DNA of 64,000 nucleotides from JABDMH01 sp965223025 (GTDB lineage Bacteria > Bacteroidota > Bacteroidia > Chitinophagales > Saprospiraceae), in the NCBI GenBank assembly GCA_965223025.1, contig CBDCVP010000021.1:620001-684000 (forward strand), read 5' to 3'. The first letter of the stretch is position 1, and the number at the start of each line of letters is the position of its first letter. Under the pieces are notes generated by a model. It was not told the DNA's origin, did not search any database, and saw only the letters and a program-made list of their open reading frames with translations. The translations under genes were made by a program, and so were the position numbers. Below are positions 46,116-54,958 of the stretch, one piece after another.

Positions 46116-47110
46116 CCACATTTGGGAAGGTTGAGGTGTTAAAGGATCATGTGATGTGTCAAAGCACATCAAAGTTTGTGATGAGCTCACTCATTCAAGA
46201 AATCCTGTGCATGCTGGGCCAGAGTGTAGTTTTCGATGAGGGTAGTGAGATCCTTGAAGAACTACTGAATCTTAAGATTCCGGCCAAACAAATACAACGA
46301 GTTAGTGAATATTATGGTGGGCGGTTTGCTCCATTAATAAAAGCCAATAGTGAAGCTATCATTCCGCAATTGGAATCTAACGGTGATGATCTTGTTTACG
46401 TGATGATGGATGGATCGATGTTGTGCATGCGTGGTGATCAGAGATGGCGTGAAATGAAATTGGCAAGAATCTTTTATAAAGATCAAGTTGTTGATATTCA
46501 GAAAGATAGGAAGGAAATCTTTACATCGCTTTATGTTTCACATTTAGGAGGTGTCGATGAATTCTTCCCCAAATTGGAACGGCACTTGACTCCTTATAAG
46601 AACAAAGTAATCCTAGGTGATGGTGCTGCCTGGATTTGGAATTGGGCTGAGGATAATTATCCAGGAGCAATACAAATTTTAGATTATTATCATGCTAAAG
46701 AGAAATTAGTCATTCTGGCTAATCACCAATTTGCAGATGTGGATGAGCAAAAAAGAAAAAAATGGATTGAGCTACGATCCAAAGATCTTCTGAATGGCCA
46801 AACACACAAAGTCATCCGATTACTTAAATCCATCAAGCCAACCTGTGAAAAGGCTAAGGAGGCCAAGGACACTGCCATAAAATACTATAGTGATCACGAG
46901 GACCGAATGATGTACAAGCATTATCGGGATCGTGGGCTCATGATCGGCTCGGGACCAATCGAAGCAGCTCATCGTAGTGTCTTGCAACAAAGGATGAAGC
47001 TCTCTGGACAAAGGTGGTCCATCGCAGGTGCTCAAGCTATCTCTGATCTAAGATGTTATCGCAAGGCTAAGGCCTGGGATAAGGTTCAACTACTAATCAA
47101 GGCTGCTTAA
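46112..47110 (+). CDS. ISKra4-like transposase, catalytic frame
   Basis: This frame continues the transposase after the frameshift and encodes 332 residues if read from TTG. It has MMDGSMLCMRGDQRW (first catalytic Asp), VILGDGAAWIWNW (second Asp), ILDYYHAKEKL and SGPIEAAHRSVLQQRMKLSG with QRWSIAGAQA (the Glu region), as in ISKra4-family DDE transposases. It ends exactly at the inside edge of the right inverted repeat. No independent ribosome-binding site is visible before the TTG, so expression as a fusion is more likely. Confidence 0.85.
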   Translation: MTTFGKVEVLKDHVMCQSTSKFVMSSLIQEILCMLGQSVVFDEGSEILEELLNLKIPAKQIQRVSEYYGGRFAPLIKANSEAIIPQLESNGDDLVYVMMDGSMLCMRGDQRWREMKLARIFYKDQVVDIQKDRKEIFTSLYVSHLGGVDEFFPKLERHLTPYKNKVILGDGAAWIWNWAEDNYPGAIQILDYYHAKEKLVILANHQFADVDEQKRKKWIELRSKDLLNGQTHKVIRLLKSIKPTCEKAKEAKDTAIKYYSDHEDRMMYKHYRDRGLMIGSGPIEAAHRSVLQQRMKLSGQRWSIAGAQAISDLRCYRKAKAWDKVQLLIKAA

Positions 47111-47193
47111 GGGACATTTGTCATACACACTCAGCACTATCATATGCCTTTTAGTACAGCAGTTGTGACGCTGCTTAGATCCTATATAAACAA

Positions 47194-47223
47194 AGCTGGT
47201 CAGGAAAGATCTCCTGACCAGCT
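47194..47223 (-). terminator. Intrinsic terminator of the mechanosensitive channel gene
   Basis: A perfect 12-bp stem (AGCTGGTCAGGA/TCCTGACCAGCT) with a 6-nt loop lies about 30 bp after the minus-strand stop codon. In the minus direction it is followed by TTTGTTTATA. It could also stop transcripts leaving the insertion sequence. Confidence 0.8.
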
Positions 47224-47254
47224 AGTTTTATCAGTGTGTGAATATAATCTCCTG

Positions 47255-48436
47255 TTAGCGCTTTGATCTGAATTTTTGGATGATCTCCCTGAAGTGATCA
47301 CCTGCAGCTTCGCGGCCGCCCAGTCCGTATGCTAGGGCAACGACTACTGCTACGGATCCAAATGTGAGCCCAAAAGCCAGATTTACAATATCAGGTGCAA
47401 TATCCATCGCTCTCAGTGCCATAGCCAAGAAGAGTCCTAGGGTAGCGACCCTGACCACGGTTGCGACAAACTGATTCCCTTCACCCTTGGCGATTAGGTC
47501 GGCTACCATTCTAGAGATGAAGTTTCCAATGACCAGGATGACAACTCCAAAGACGATCTGCCCTGATAGATAGAGCAGGTCTTGCAAAACATTGGTCAGT
47601 TGATCCAGTCCCAGCAACTCCACACCAGTAATGACACCAAAAAATGCTAGAAAGAAATAGGCCACATTTGCCAATATTGCCGATAAGGACTGACTATCTC
47701 CGATGGCTGTACTTAAGTAGAGCTTTTCAGCCGCATTGTCGATACCCAGACTTTCCAATAAGTTTTTTAAGAGCCCAGTTAAAAACTTGCCACCGATGAC
47801 AAATAAGGCAATGATGGCGGCTGCTGCTAGCAGCCTGGGGATGATCGTGAGAATATCCGACAAAATACTGTTTGCCGGCTGGGAGATCGCCTCCAAATTC
47901 AAAGCGTTGAGCGCAAATATGATGAATGGGATAAATATGATGAGAAACACTACCTGGCGAATGATCTCCACCAGTCGCTTGGTGTCCTTAAATCCTGTTT
48001 TGTCGACAAACCTGTCGAGAATATTTCCTCCGATACTGACCAGATGTGACACAAATTTTGACAAAATCAAGCCGATAAAAACCAGGATCCCGGCTGCTAC
48101 CAAGTTAGGTACGAATCCGAAAAACTCACTCATCATTTGCTTGAGGGGATCGAGTACCTCGCTCACGCCCATCATCTCCAGAGCGATCATGAGAACTATG
48201 ATCATCAGTAGGTAGTAGACCAGGTTGGCAGCAAACTTATTGGTGTCTCCTGCAATAGCTTTACCCAGGAAATGTTCGTCCCACTGGGTTTTATTGAGTA
48301 GTTTTTTTGTTGTCCTGCTAAGTCCTCGAGATATTAGCCAGCCAACGAACAATACGAGTAGCACTTTAAAAATGGTCGGTAAGGTGCCCAAGAAGCCCGA
48401 TAAGGTAGCCTCAAGTGATTGGATGAAGGTCTCCAT
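47255..48436 (-). CDS. Mechanosensitive-channel-like membrane protein (CmpX/TM_helix type)
   Basis: This 393-residue inner membrane protein has repeated hydrophobic helices in the pattern of the conserved TM_helix family related to MscS. It starts METFIQSLEATLSGFLGTLP, has internal repeats (LVAAGILVFIGLILSKFV; QIVFGVVILVIGNFISRMV) and ends LAYGLGGREAAGDHFREII, which matches the pore-helix end of MscS-like channels. A large cytoplasmic vestibule is missing, as in CmpX-type members. It would release solutes or sense tension during osmotic change. It is a single gene with its own terminator. Confidence 0.82.
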   Translation of the reverse strand: METFIQSLEATLSGFLGTLPTIFKVLLVLFVGWLISRGLSRTTKKLLNKTQWDEHFLGKAIAGDTNKFAANLVYYLLMIIVLMIALEMMGVSEVLDPLKQMMSEFFGFVPNLVAAGILVFIGLILSKFVSHLVSIGGNILDRFVDKTGFKDTKRLVEIIRQVVFLIIFIPFIIFALNALNLEAISQPANSILSDILTIIPRLLAAAAIIALFVIGGKFLTGLLKNLLESLGIDNAAEKLYLSTAIGDSQSLSAILANVAYFFLAFFGVITGVELLGLDQLTNVLQDLLYLSGQIVFGVVILVIGNFISRMVADLIAKGEGNQFVATVVRVATLGLFLAMALRAMDIAPDIVNLAFGLTFGSVAVVVALAYGLGGREAAGDHFREIIQKFRSKR

Positions 48437-48635
48437 AGTTTCAATTTTTTAGATTAAGAAATGGATGTAACTTGTCCTACTTGGCTCACCTTGGGATTGC
48501 GAACCCACCAAAAGAAACTATGGGGAGACAGCTTATCAGCTGTATAAAAGTTGGTCCCAAAAGTACACAATTTATGTCACACTTTGCGAAGTGTTTACAC
48601 TGTGAATGGCTCCATTTCTATTCTTCGCCGGAATG

Positions 48636-49526
48636 CTATTCACAATCCAGTTGTGTACAATTCATCTCTTTGTGTTCAACTTCCACGGTCACATGCTGAA
48701 TACCCAATTCCATCATACGCTGATGTACCTCAGTACGTATCCTTTGGATGCGTTGATAATTGATTTCATCGGCAGTGACCATGTGGACGGTGAGGATATT
48801 TCTTTGTCCATCTAGGCTCCAAATGTGCAGGTCGTGAAAAGATTCAATATTCTCTATCTCTTTGAGGCTGGAGGTGACTTCTTGCAGGTCTATAGCTTCA
48901 GGAATCGCTTGCAAAACAATTCGTAATGTGGAGGTAATATTTCTGTAGATGTTGAAGAGGATAAAAAGGGTCACCAGAATGGATAGAAGTGGATCTACCT
49001 GATGCCATCCTGTCAAATAGATGATAATACTCCCAATAAACACTGCAACCCATCCAATGACATCTTCCAGCAAGTGAAGTGAAACCACCTTTTCGTTATG
49101 ACTCTGTCCCTTGTTAAGTTTCAGGACCGCATAGCCATTGACTACAACACCCAACAAGGCTAAAAGCATCATTCCTTTTAGCTCTGTTGGTTCAGATTGT
49201 ATCAACCGAGGAATGGCTTCTCTCAGTATAAACACCGAACCAATGACGAGAACTACACTGTTGATAATGGCACCCAATACAGAAAAGCGTTTGTATCCAT
49301 AGCTATAAGTTGCATCGCCCTCACGATGGGATATTTTTTGAAAATGCCAGGCCAGCCCCAAAGACAGACTGTCACCCAAATCGTGTAAGGCGTCTGATAG
49401 AATGGCCACACTATTGGTATACAAGCCTCCGATGATCTCGATGATCGAAAAGCATAAGTTGAGGAAAAAGGCCAAACCGATGCGATGAGTGTCTTCATGA
49501 GGGTGGTGGTGATGTGCCATAGCCAA
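48636..49526 (-). CDS. Cation diffusion facilitator (CzcD-like) metal exporter
   Basis: This 296-residue membrane protein starts with a His-rich stretch (MAMAHHHHPHED) that could gather metal. Six helices follow, with the CDF metal motifs SDALHDLGD in helix 2 and HLLEDVIGW in helix 5. The C-terminal cytoplasmic domain (about 205-296) has the usual ferredoxin-like pattern (FHDLHIWSLDGQRNILTVHM) and ends with two Cys residues. It would export Zn, Co or Cd using the proton gradient. No metal-responsive regulator is adjacent. Confidence 0.92.
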   Translation of the reverse strand: MAMAHHHHPHEDTHRIGLAFFLNLCFSIIEIIGGLYTNSVAILSDALHDLGDSLSLGLAWHFQKISHREGDATYSYGYKRFSVLGAIINSVVLVIGSVFILREAIPRLIQSEPTELKGMMLLALLGVVVNGYAVLKLNKGQSHNEKVVSLHLLEDVIGWVAVFIGSIIIYLTGWHQVDPLLSILVTLFILFNIYRNITSTLRIVLQAIPEAIDLQEVTSSLKEIENIESFHDLHIWSLDGQRNILTVHMVTADEINYQRIQRIRTEVHQRMMELGIQHVTVEVEHKEMNCTQLDCE

Positions 49527-49625
49527 GTGATTGCAGTGTAGACGAAGCCCTCTAAATTATAGATAATTGACTGCAATTGAGTTGCATTTTCACTTGTTGG
49601 AAAATGGATACTCCTTAGGCGGGCT

Positions 49626-50873
49626 TCACGACTCCACAAGATTATTTCTTCTTCTTACCAGATACTTTCGCTCCGCTTCGCTCTTGCTCTTACTTATAGC
49701 CTTCTTGTAGGCCTCCCTGGACGCTGTGATATGCCCGGCTTCTTCTAGCAGTCTTGCTTTGATCGCAAAGTATAACCCATTGATCAGGGGAGAAGATGAA
49801 TTGTCATAGACTTTCAGTTTTTCCAGGCCTTTTTTAGGTCCATACAACATGGCATAGGGAACAATTTGGTTGAGGGCCACCACCGGTGTGTAAAATCTAG
49901 TAAGCTCTAGATCGTATAAGTCCAGAATCTTTTTCCATTGTGTTTCTTCGAAGGTGGGTGCCTGACAATGGTAATAGGAGATGAACGCCTGAAATAGATA
50001 CTCTGCCGGAACTTGCTGGTCTTGGGTCGATCGGCTAAGATAGGATCTGCCGATCTTGATTAGATCTCGATCCCATAGGGTGCGATCCTGGTGGGCTAGA
50101 TCTACCAGACAACCACTCTCGTCAACTCTTGATTCAAAACGAGCAGCATGAAAGCACATCAGCGCAATCAGCGCATGCAGGTTGGGTTGGTCACAATATT
50201 TATTCTTTACCAACAGCAACGCAAGTCTAATGGCCTCGTAACACAAGTCTTTTTTAATCGGTTCTTTCACACCTTGGGTGCGATATCCTTCGGTGAAGAT
50301 CAGATAGATGATCTTCAAGACGATATTTAGGCGTGAGGTCAGACCGATCTCCAAGGGTCTGGTAAATTTGATGGCACGATCTTGAATTTTCTTTTTTGCC
50401 CTGGTGTAGGCCTTGGCCACAGCGTCTTCTTTCTTTAGCAATGCATCTGCTACTTCACGGTTTCCAAATCCAGCGACTAATTTTAGAGTTAAGATGATTT
50501 GGTCAGTCTGAGACAGGTTGGGGTGACAGCACATGAAGATCATTTGTAGTCGTTCATCTTCGACGGTAGTATCCAGCACAGGATCGGAAGGAAAGCTGGC
50601 TTGATCCGCTTTTGCATCCACTCTTGCCGAACGGCTTTGACTCCGAGATTTGTCGATCAGTGCATGCTTGGCCACCTGGATCAGCCACGCACTTGGTTTG
50701 TCGGGGATTCCCCTGAATGGCCATATTTTCATGGCTTTCATCAATGATTCCTGTACGACATCCTCGATGTCTTGCAATCGGTGGGCACCAAATCTATGGA
50801 CCAGTGCTGCGATAATCTCACCATAACTATGGCGGAATTGGTGAGCCACGATCTTGTGTGTTTTTGTTGACAT
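49626..50873 (-). CDS. ECF42-like RNA polymerase sigma factor with C-terminal extension
   Basis: I start at MSTKTHKIVAHQFRHSYGEI, which fits the group; a longer frame adds 17 residues. Region 2 lies at about 18-85 (DVVQESLMKAMKIWPFRGIP, the SAWLIQVAKHALID helix), and region 4 at about 110-160 (LSQTDQIILTLKLVAGFGNR). A helical C-terminal extension from about 180 to 415 (FTEGYRTQG, LALIALMCFHAARFESRVDE) replaces an anti-sigma partner in this group. ECF42 sigma factors are usually encoded next to YCII/DGPF-domain genes, and one lies just upstream here. Confidence 0.88.
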   Translation of the reverse strand: MSTKTHKIVAHQFRHSYGEIIAALVHRFGAHRLQDIEDVVQESLMKAMKIWPFRGIPDKPSAWLIQVAKHALIDKSRSQSRSARVDAKADQASFPSDPVLDTTVEDERLQMIFMCCHPNLSQTDQIILTLKLVAGFGNREVADALLKKEDAVAKAYTRAKKKIQDRAIKFTRPLEIGLTSRLNIVLKIIYLIFTEGYRTQGVKEPIKKDLCYEAIRLALLLVKNKYCDQPNLHALIALMCFHAARFESRVDESGCLVDLAHQDRTLWDRDLIKIGRSYLSRSTQDQQVPAEYLFQAFISYYHCQAPTFEETQWKKILDLYDLELTRFYTPVVALNQIVPYAMLYGPKKGLEKLKVYDNSSSPLINGLYFAIKARLLEEAGHITASREAYKKAISKSKSEAERKYLVRRRNNLVES

Positions 50874-51230
50874 ACAGTCCTGCGATATCCTCAGATCAAT
50901 ATCATCGCGGATTTGGCTGCTCATACGATAATAAGAAAATAGCCATTTTCACAATCTGGCAGTTCTTTCTTAAACCAAGCTCCGCTATGCACCAACTGGT
51001 CGACTAAGAATCTCAATGGATATCTTACGAAAACCTTGCACGAGTTTCGAAGGTACCCTAAGGAAGACCTGAGCTGGATCACATGGGTGTATGCGTGAAT
51101 GATGATCTTACAAGGAGCCTGGAGAAGTGCAAGATAAAAACCATCCACAAGGGATGGCTTTTATCCATAAAGAGGCAAAGGTCTCAGGCTGAGCCATAGC
51201 AAATGGAGACCTTTACGGCATTGGTAGATG
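50874..51230. other. Intergenic region between YCII and sigma genes
   Basis: No gene is recognised in 357 bases. The terminator of the YCII-domain gene (51133-51165) lies near the right side, so the sigma gene needs its own promoter in the remaining 260 bases. I did not find a clear one. Confidence 0.5.
51133..51165 (-). terminator. Intrinsic terminator of the YCII-domain gene
   Basis: On the minus strand GATAAAA-G-CCATCC pairs with GGATGG-T-TTTTATC around a 5-nt loop, one mismatch in 14 pairs, with a T-run in the 3' arm. It lies about 65 bp after the stop of the YCII gene. Confidence 0.8.
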
Positions 51231-51575
51231 CTACATCGACATGATTTCTCGTACCTCAGTATTGCCACCATGTTCATAAATAGGGCATCCCTTGCTGATT
51301 TCTACTGCTTCAGAAAGGTCTTCAGCCGTGACGATCAGATAACCTCCCACTACCTCAGCACCCTCGGCAAATGGGCCATCTGTAACAACCTCTCCAGCTT
51401 TTTCGACCACCTTTCCATGCTTATTCAGTGGCAGTCCATCCACCAGTTTGCCACGTTGTTTCAAGCCACCCATCCAGGCACCCCATTTTTCCATATGCGC
51501 TTGCATTTCTTCAGGAGATTGATCGGTACGGGCTGCATCTCCACCACGAAAAAGAAATAAAAAGTTACTCATCAT
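51231..51575 (-). CDS. YCII/DGPF-domain protein
   Basis: This 114-residue cytoplasmic protein carries the signature TDGPFAEGAEVVGGYLIV near residue 65 and starts MMSNFLFLFRGGD, as usual for this family. Such proteins are encoded next to ECF42 sigma factors in many bacteria and are thought to be the sigma factor's target or partner. The reaction is unknown. It is upstream of the sigma gene on the same strand but separated by a terminator. Confidence 0.88.
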   Translation of the reverse strand: MMSNFLFLFRGGDAARTDQSPEEMQAHMEKWGAWMGGLKQRGKLVDGLPLNKHGKVVEKAGEVVTDGPFAEGAEVVGGYLIVTAEDLSEAVEISKGCPIYEHGGNTEVREIMSM

Positions 51576-51689
51576 TAAAGTTTTGTTTGATTAGAAAATC
51601 TTGCTTTCGACCTAAAGACGATGTGGGATTGGTTCGTTGGACAATCTGCAGAAAAAAATTTTAAAAAAGAAGAAAACTCAAGATTGGGG

Positions 51690-51770
51690 AGCCCGACTTT
51701 GTCAAACTCTGACCCGTGTACGACTTTGGAAAGCAGGTAGATGTGCTTACCATAGAAATCGAGAATGTCT
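51690..51770 (+). pseudogene. purK: purK fragment
   Basis: Within a short frame the residues VYDFGKQVDVLTIEIENV match a strongly conserved stretch of PurK (N5-carboxyaminoimidazole ribonucleotide synthase). They are preceded in the same frame by an in-frame stop codon (TGA at 51710) and GEPDFVKL. Nothing after the match resembles PurK. It is about 27 codons of a gene of some 380 codons, so a remnant of a deleted gene or a transferred fragment. Confidence 0.5.
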
Positions 51771-51856
51771 TAAGAGCGGCTTATGAAGACAACGGGTTAC
51801 CTTGGATAGGTGTCCGGCCAGAAAAATGGTTTAGGACATTTTTCATAGCAGATGAC

Positions 51857-53185
51857 TCAATGACCAGATGGGTAGTAGTTAGTAAATACCCTAAAGCCGT
51901 AAATGCCCACAAATACAAAGCAGATCAGTGGTAGAATAAATGAAAAATTCACTTCGGGAACTCCCATAATGAGCACATCAGTATACCCACTGCCGCCCGC
52001 ATCCAGGATCATTCCTTGTGCGACGGGCATGATGGCTCCACCCACGATCGCCATCACCAAGAAGGCGGCTCCGTACTTAGTGTCTGAGCCCAATTCCTCT
52101 AGGGCAATACCATAAATCGTCGGAAACATCAGCGACATGCAAAACGAAACCATCACCAGACTGTACAAGCCCAGCATACCCTGTATGAAAATGGTGCCGA
52201 GAGTGAATACGCAGGCAAGTATGGAAAAATACATCAGCAATTTTCCAGCATCTAGAAAACGCAGAAGAAAAGTACAGATCCAACGACCGACAAGAAAGAT
52301 CCCTAGTGCAGACATGGCATATGGTACCGCAGATCGATTATCGATGCCCAAGGTCTCAGCATATTGATAAATATAGGTCCAGCACATAATCTGGGCACCC
52401 ACATAGAACATCTGTGCAAACACACCTTCTCTAAATTGGGCTTTTCGGAAGAGTCGAGCAATGGATGTACCGACGCGCTCCATTCCTGATTCCTCCTGAT
52501 CTTCAGGCATCTTGACAGCAGCAATAAGTATCATGATACCGATGACAACCAACCCTAGGATCACATATGGATTTCGAATGACCATCAGATCGGCAGATCT
52601 CACTGCTGCTTTGGCGGATTCTGCTAATGTGTCATAAATGGGACGACCACTGGCGTCCAAATCATCTGATTGCAAGGACCCAAGAATAAAATTTTGTGCC
52701 GCATACAAACCTGCCAAGGCACCGATAGGGTTGAATGCCTGAGCGAGATTCAGTCGCTGAGTGGCAGTCTCTGCAGGTCCCATCGACAATATGAAAGGAT
52801 TGGCCGTGGTCTCCAAAAAGGCCAGTCCAAAGGTCAAGATATACAGTGCCATGAGGAAAAAAGTAAACTCCTCATAGGCTGCGGCAGGATAAAACAACAA
52901 AGCACCAATGGCGTAAAGTGCCAGGCCTAATAGAATGCCCTTTTTGTACGAATACTTCTTAGCAAAAATGGCCGCTGGAAGTGCCATGGTAAAATAGCCA
53001 CCATAAAATGCCATTTGCACCCAAGATGCCTGAGTGTTGTTCAGCTCTAAGACTTTCTTGAAAGCCGAGACCATCGGGTTGGTAATGTCATTGGCAAATC
53101 CCCACATGGCAAAAAGTGAGGTAATGAGGATAAAAGGGATCAGTGTTTCTTTTGGGACGATGGGTTTTTTCTGTAATGTGCTCAT
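51857..53185 (-). CDS. fucP: FucP-like L-fucose:proton symporter
   Basis: This 442-residue inner membrane transporter of the major facilitator superfamily has about twelve helices. Two acidic residues known to matter in E. coli FucP are in place: GFANDITNPM (Asp33, equivalent to Asp46) and FLETTANPF (Glu125, equivalent to Glu135). It would import L-fucose or a related sugar together with protons. The gene is followed on the other side of a short gap by nothing on its strand; upstream lies the L-fucose dehydrogenase-like gene. A 12-bp palindrome sits in its 5' region. Confidence 0.85.
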   Translation of the reverse strand: MSTLQKKPIVPKETLIPFILITSLFAMWGFANDITNPMVSAFKKVLELNNTQASWVQMAFYGGYFTMALPAAIFAKKYSYKKGILLGLALYAIGALLFYPAAAYEEFTFFLMALYILTFGLAFLETTANPFILSMGPAETATQRLNLAQAFNPIGALAGLYAAQNFILGSLQSDDLDASGRPIYDTLAESAKAAVRSADLMVIRNPYVILGLVVIGIMILIAAVKMPEDQEESGMERVGTSIARLFRKAQFREGVFAQMFYVGAQIMCWTYIYQYAETLGIDNRSAVPYAMSALGIFLVGRWICTFLLRFLDAGKLLMYFSILACVFTLGTIFIQGMLGLYSLVMVSFCMSLMFPTIYGIALEELGSDTKYGAAFLVMAIVGGAIMPVAQGMILDAGGSGYTDVLIMGVPEVNFSFILPLICFVFVGIYGFRVFTNYYPSGH

Positions 53186-53218
53186 CTTGGAGGTTTCACT
53201 TTAATAATTCGTGGAACA

Positions 53219-53230
53219 CTTGGATCCAAG
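53219..53230. promoter_or_regulatory. 12-bp palindrome upstream of fucP
   Basis: CTTGGATCCAAG is a perfect palindrome 33 bp before the fucP start. It could be an operator for a dimeric sugar-responsive regulator. No second copy was noticed nearby. Confidence 0.25.
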
Positions 53231-53314
53231 AAGTTAGAAAATCGTAAAAGCTTGCAAACGAAGAAATGGTCATTAGTACAAGGGGCTGATAAATTTGAAT
53301 TGTGTAAGGATTTG

Positions 53315-54097
53315 TTAGGTCAGTGACCGGTCTAAATGCACATATCCCCCATCTGGTATCATAAATTGACCAGTGGTATGTCCTGATTTATTGGAAAGCA
53401 GAAAAACAGTCATGGCTGCAATCTCATCCGCTGTAGTCATGCGATTCTGGAGTGGTATTTTTGACGCAATTTCCTTTTCCTTGGTAGTCGGATCTGTAAA
53501 AGATAAATCCAACCATTTGCGGTATGCTGGCGTCATCACTTCAGCAGGCAAAACGGCATTGACCCGTATATTGTATGGCAGCAGATCCGCTGCCCATTCC
53601 CTGGTGAGACCGAGCTGGGCACCTTTAGCAGCGGCGTATCCAGAAGTGTTGCCCTGTCCTGTCAGGGCAACCTTTGAGCTAATATTCACAATAGAACCTT
53701 GTGTTTTTTTCAGATGTGGCAGGGCGTAATGAACCAAGTCGAAGTAATGAAACAAATTGAGCCCAATGGAGTCTCTGAATGTCTGGGGATCCTTGTGGAG
53801 ACCTGCTCCATCATTGACACCCGCATTGTTGACCACACCATCAATACGACCCCATCTGTCAACGGCTGACTTTACTGCCCGTTCACAGTTTTGAAATTCT
53901 TGTAAATCACCGATCGATGCTGCCACCTCATGTCCGGCACTACTGAGTTGGTCGACGAGCTGCTTGGTCACCTCCTTTGACCTGCTGGCAATCATAACAT
54001 ACCCACCTTCTTCAACAATAGCTCTGGTAATACCCTCACCAATACCTTTCGATCCTCCCGAAACGATGAAGACTTTTTCCTGTAATTGTAGATCCAT
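53315..54097 (-). CDS. SDR-family L-fucose dehydrogenase-like oxidoreductase
   Basis: This 260-residue short-chain dehydrogenase has the cofactor motif SGGSKGIGEG (13-22), NNAG (90-93), a catalytic Ser140/141 in NISSK, and YAAAK (Tyr154, Lys158). The C terminus GGYVHLDRSL matches the L-fucose dehydrogenase-like branch. It would oxidise L-fucose (or a similar sugar) to the lactone in the cytoplasm. FucP, encoded about 130 bp downstream on the same strand, would supply the substrate. A lactonase and an acid dehydratase of matching type occur further left. Confidence 0.8.
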   Translation of the reverse strand: MDLQLQEKVFIVSGGSKGIGEGITRAIVEEGGYVMIASRSKEVTKQLVDQLSSAGHEVAASIGDLQEFQNCERAVKSAVDRWGRIDGVVNNAGVNDGAGLHKDPQTFRDSIGLNLFHYFDLVHYALPHLKKTQGSIVNISSKVALTGQGNTSGYAAAKGAQLGLTREWAADLLPYNIRVNAVLPAEVMTPAYRKWLDLSFTDPTTKEKEIASKIPLQNRMTTADEIAAMTVFLLSNKSGHTTGQFMIPDGGYVHLDRSLT

Positions 54098-54217
54098 CTA
54101 AAGTCTGATTTCTGACCGCAAGATATTCATGTCTTGGAAGATAGACAAATGTGCGTCAGCGGTGATCTAAATCGTCGATGATCATGAGTAAGAAATGACG
54201 ACTATCGGGTTGCCATC

Positions 54218-54250
54218 TTTGCGCGACATATAGGTTTATAGCTATATTTG
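54218..54250 (+). promoter_or_regulatory. Promoter of the peroxiredoxin gene
   Basis: TTTG (54218-54221), a 21-bp spacer and TATATTTG (54243-54250) match the Bacteroidota consensus TTTG-N19-21-TAnnTTTG exactly. It overlaps an in-frame upstream ATG at 54248, so translation must begin at 54284. Confidence 0.8.
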
Positions 54251-54283
54251 TGCGTCTTACTTAACTTAAAAAAACTAGAAAAA

Positions 54284-54916
54284 ATGGCAATCAGACTAGG
54301 AGAAACCGCACCAGACTTCACAGCAATGACCACGGAAGGTATGATTAGTTTTCACGACTGGCTCGGCGACAGCTGGGGCTTGCTTTTTTCTCATCCGGCA
54401 GATTTTACACCTGTTTGTACCACGGAGTTGGGGCGGACAGCAGCGCTCCAGGGTGAATTTGCCAAACGAAATGTCAAGGCCATTGCCATCAGTATAGATC
54501 CAGTCGACTCGCACCATGATTGGATCAAGGACATTGAGGAAACTCAGGATGTCACGATGAATTTTCCGATCATAGCGGATGATGATCGTAAGGTGTCGGA
54601 GTTGTACGACATGATTCACCCCGAAATGACTGATAAGGTGACCGTCAGAAGCGTTTTTGTGATTGGCCCTGATAAAAAGGTCAAACTAACGCTGACTTAT
54701 CCTCCATCCACCGGTAGAAACTTTCTGGAGATTCTAAGGGTGATTGATTCCCTTCAGTTAACAGCTTACGAGCAGGTAGCCACTCCAGCCGATTGGCAGG
54801 AAGGCGAAGATGTCGTCATCTTACCGTCGGTGACCGATGAAATGGCAAAAGAGCAGTTTCCAAAAGGCTTTAAAACCATCAAGCCCTATTTGCGGACCAC
54901 ACCAAGTCCCAAGTGA
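54284..54916 (+). CDS. 1-Cys peroxiredoxin (Prx6-like)
   Basis: This 210-residue protein has the peroxidatic Cys45 in FSHPADFTPVCTTE, the Prx6-type motif. It has no other Cys, so it is a 1-Cys peroxiredoxin that needs an external thiol. The C-terminal domain (TYPPSTGRNFLEILRVIDSL, then ATPADWQEGEDVVILP) is the Prx6-type extension. It reduces peroxides in the cytoplasm. The start is set by the promoter overlap. A hairpin follows the stop codon. Confidence 0.92.
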   Translation: MAIRLGETAPDFTAMTTEGMISFHDWLGDSWGLLFSHPADFTPVCTTELGRTAALQGEFAKRNVKAIAISIDPVDSHHDWIKDIEETQDVTMNFPIIADDDRKVSELYDMIHPEMTDKVTVRSVFVIGPDKKVKLTLTYPPSTGRNFLEILRVIDSLQLTAYEQVATPADWQEGEDVVILPSVTDEMAKEQFPKGFKTIKPYLRTTPSPK

Positions 54917-54928
54917 TTTTGACGATGG

Positions 54929-54958
54929 GATGCTAATCAAATGGGTGGGATTAGCATC
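54929..54958 (+). terminator. Hairpin after the peroxiredoxin gene
   Basis: A perfect 10-bp stem (GATGCTAATC/GATTAGCATC) with a 10-nt loop lies 12 bp after the stop codon. It has no T-run, so it may stabilise the 3' end rather than terminate. Confidence 0.5.

Larger units (their letters stand above)
45851..47131 (+). mobile_element. ISKra4-like insertion sequence, apparently intact
   Basis: The element is 1,281 bp. The left inverted repeat at 45851-45872 and the right at 47110-47131 are 22 bp with one mismatch (the left begins AGTGTGTATGACAAAT). It is flanked by a 7-bp direct repeat CAGCACT at 45844-45850 and 47132-47138, the target-site duplication. Two overlapping frames encode the transposase through a -1 frameshift. 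It sits between the dehydratase gene and the mechanosensitive channel gene and breaks no recognisable gene. Confidence 0.92.
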
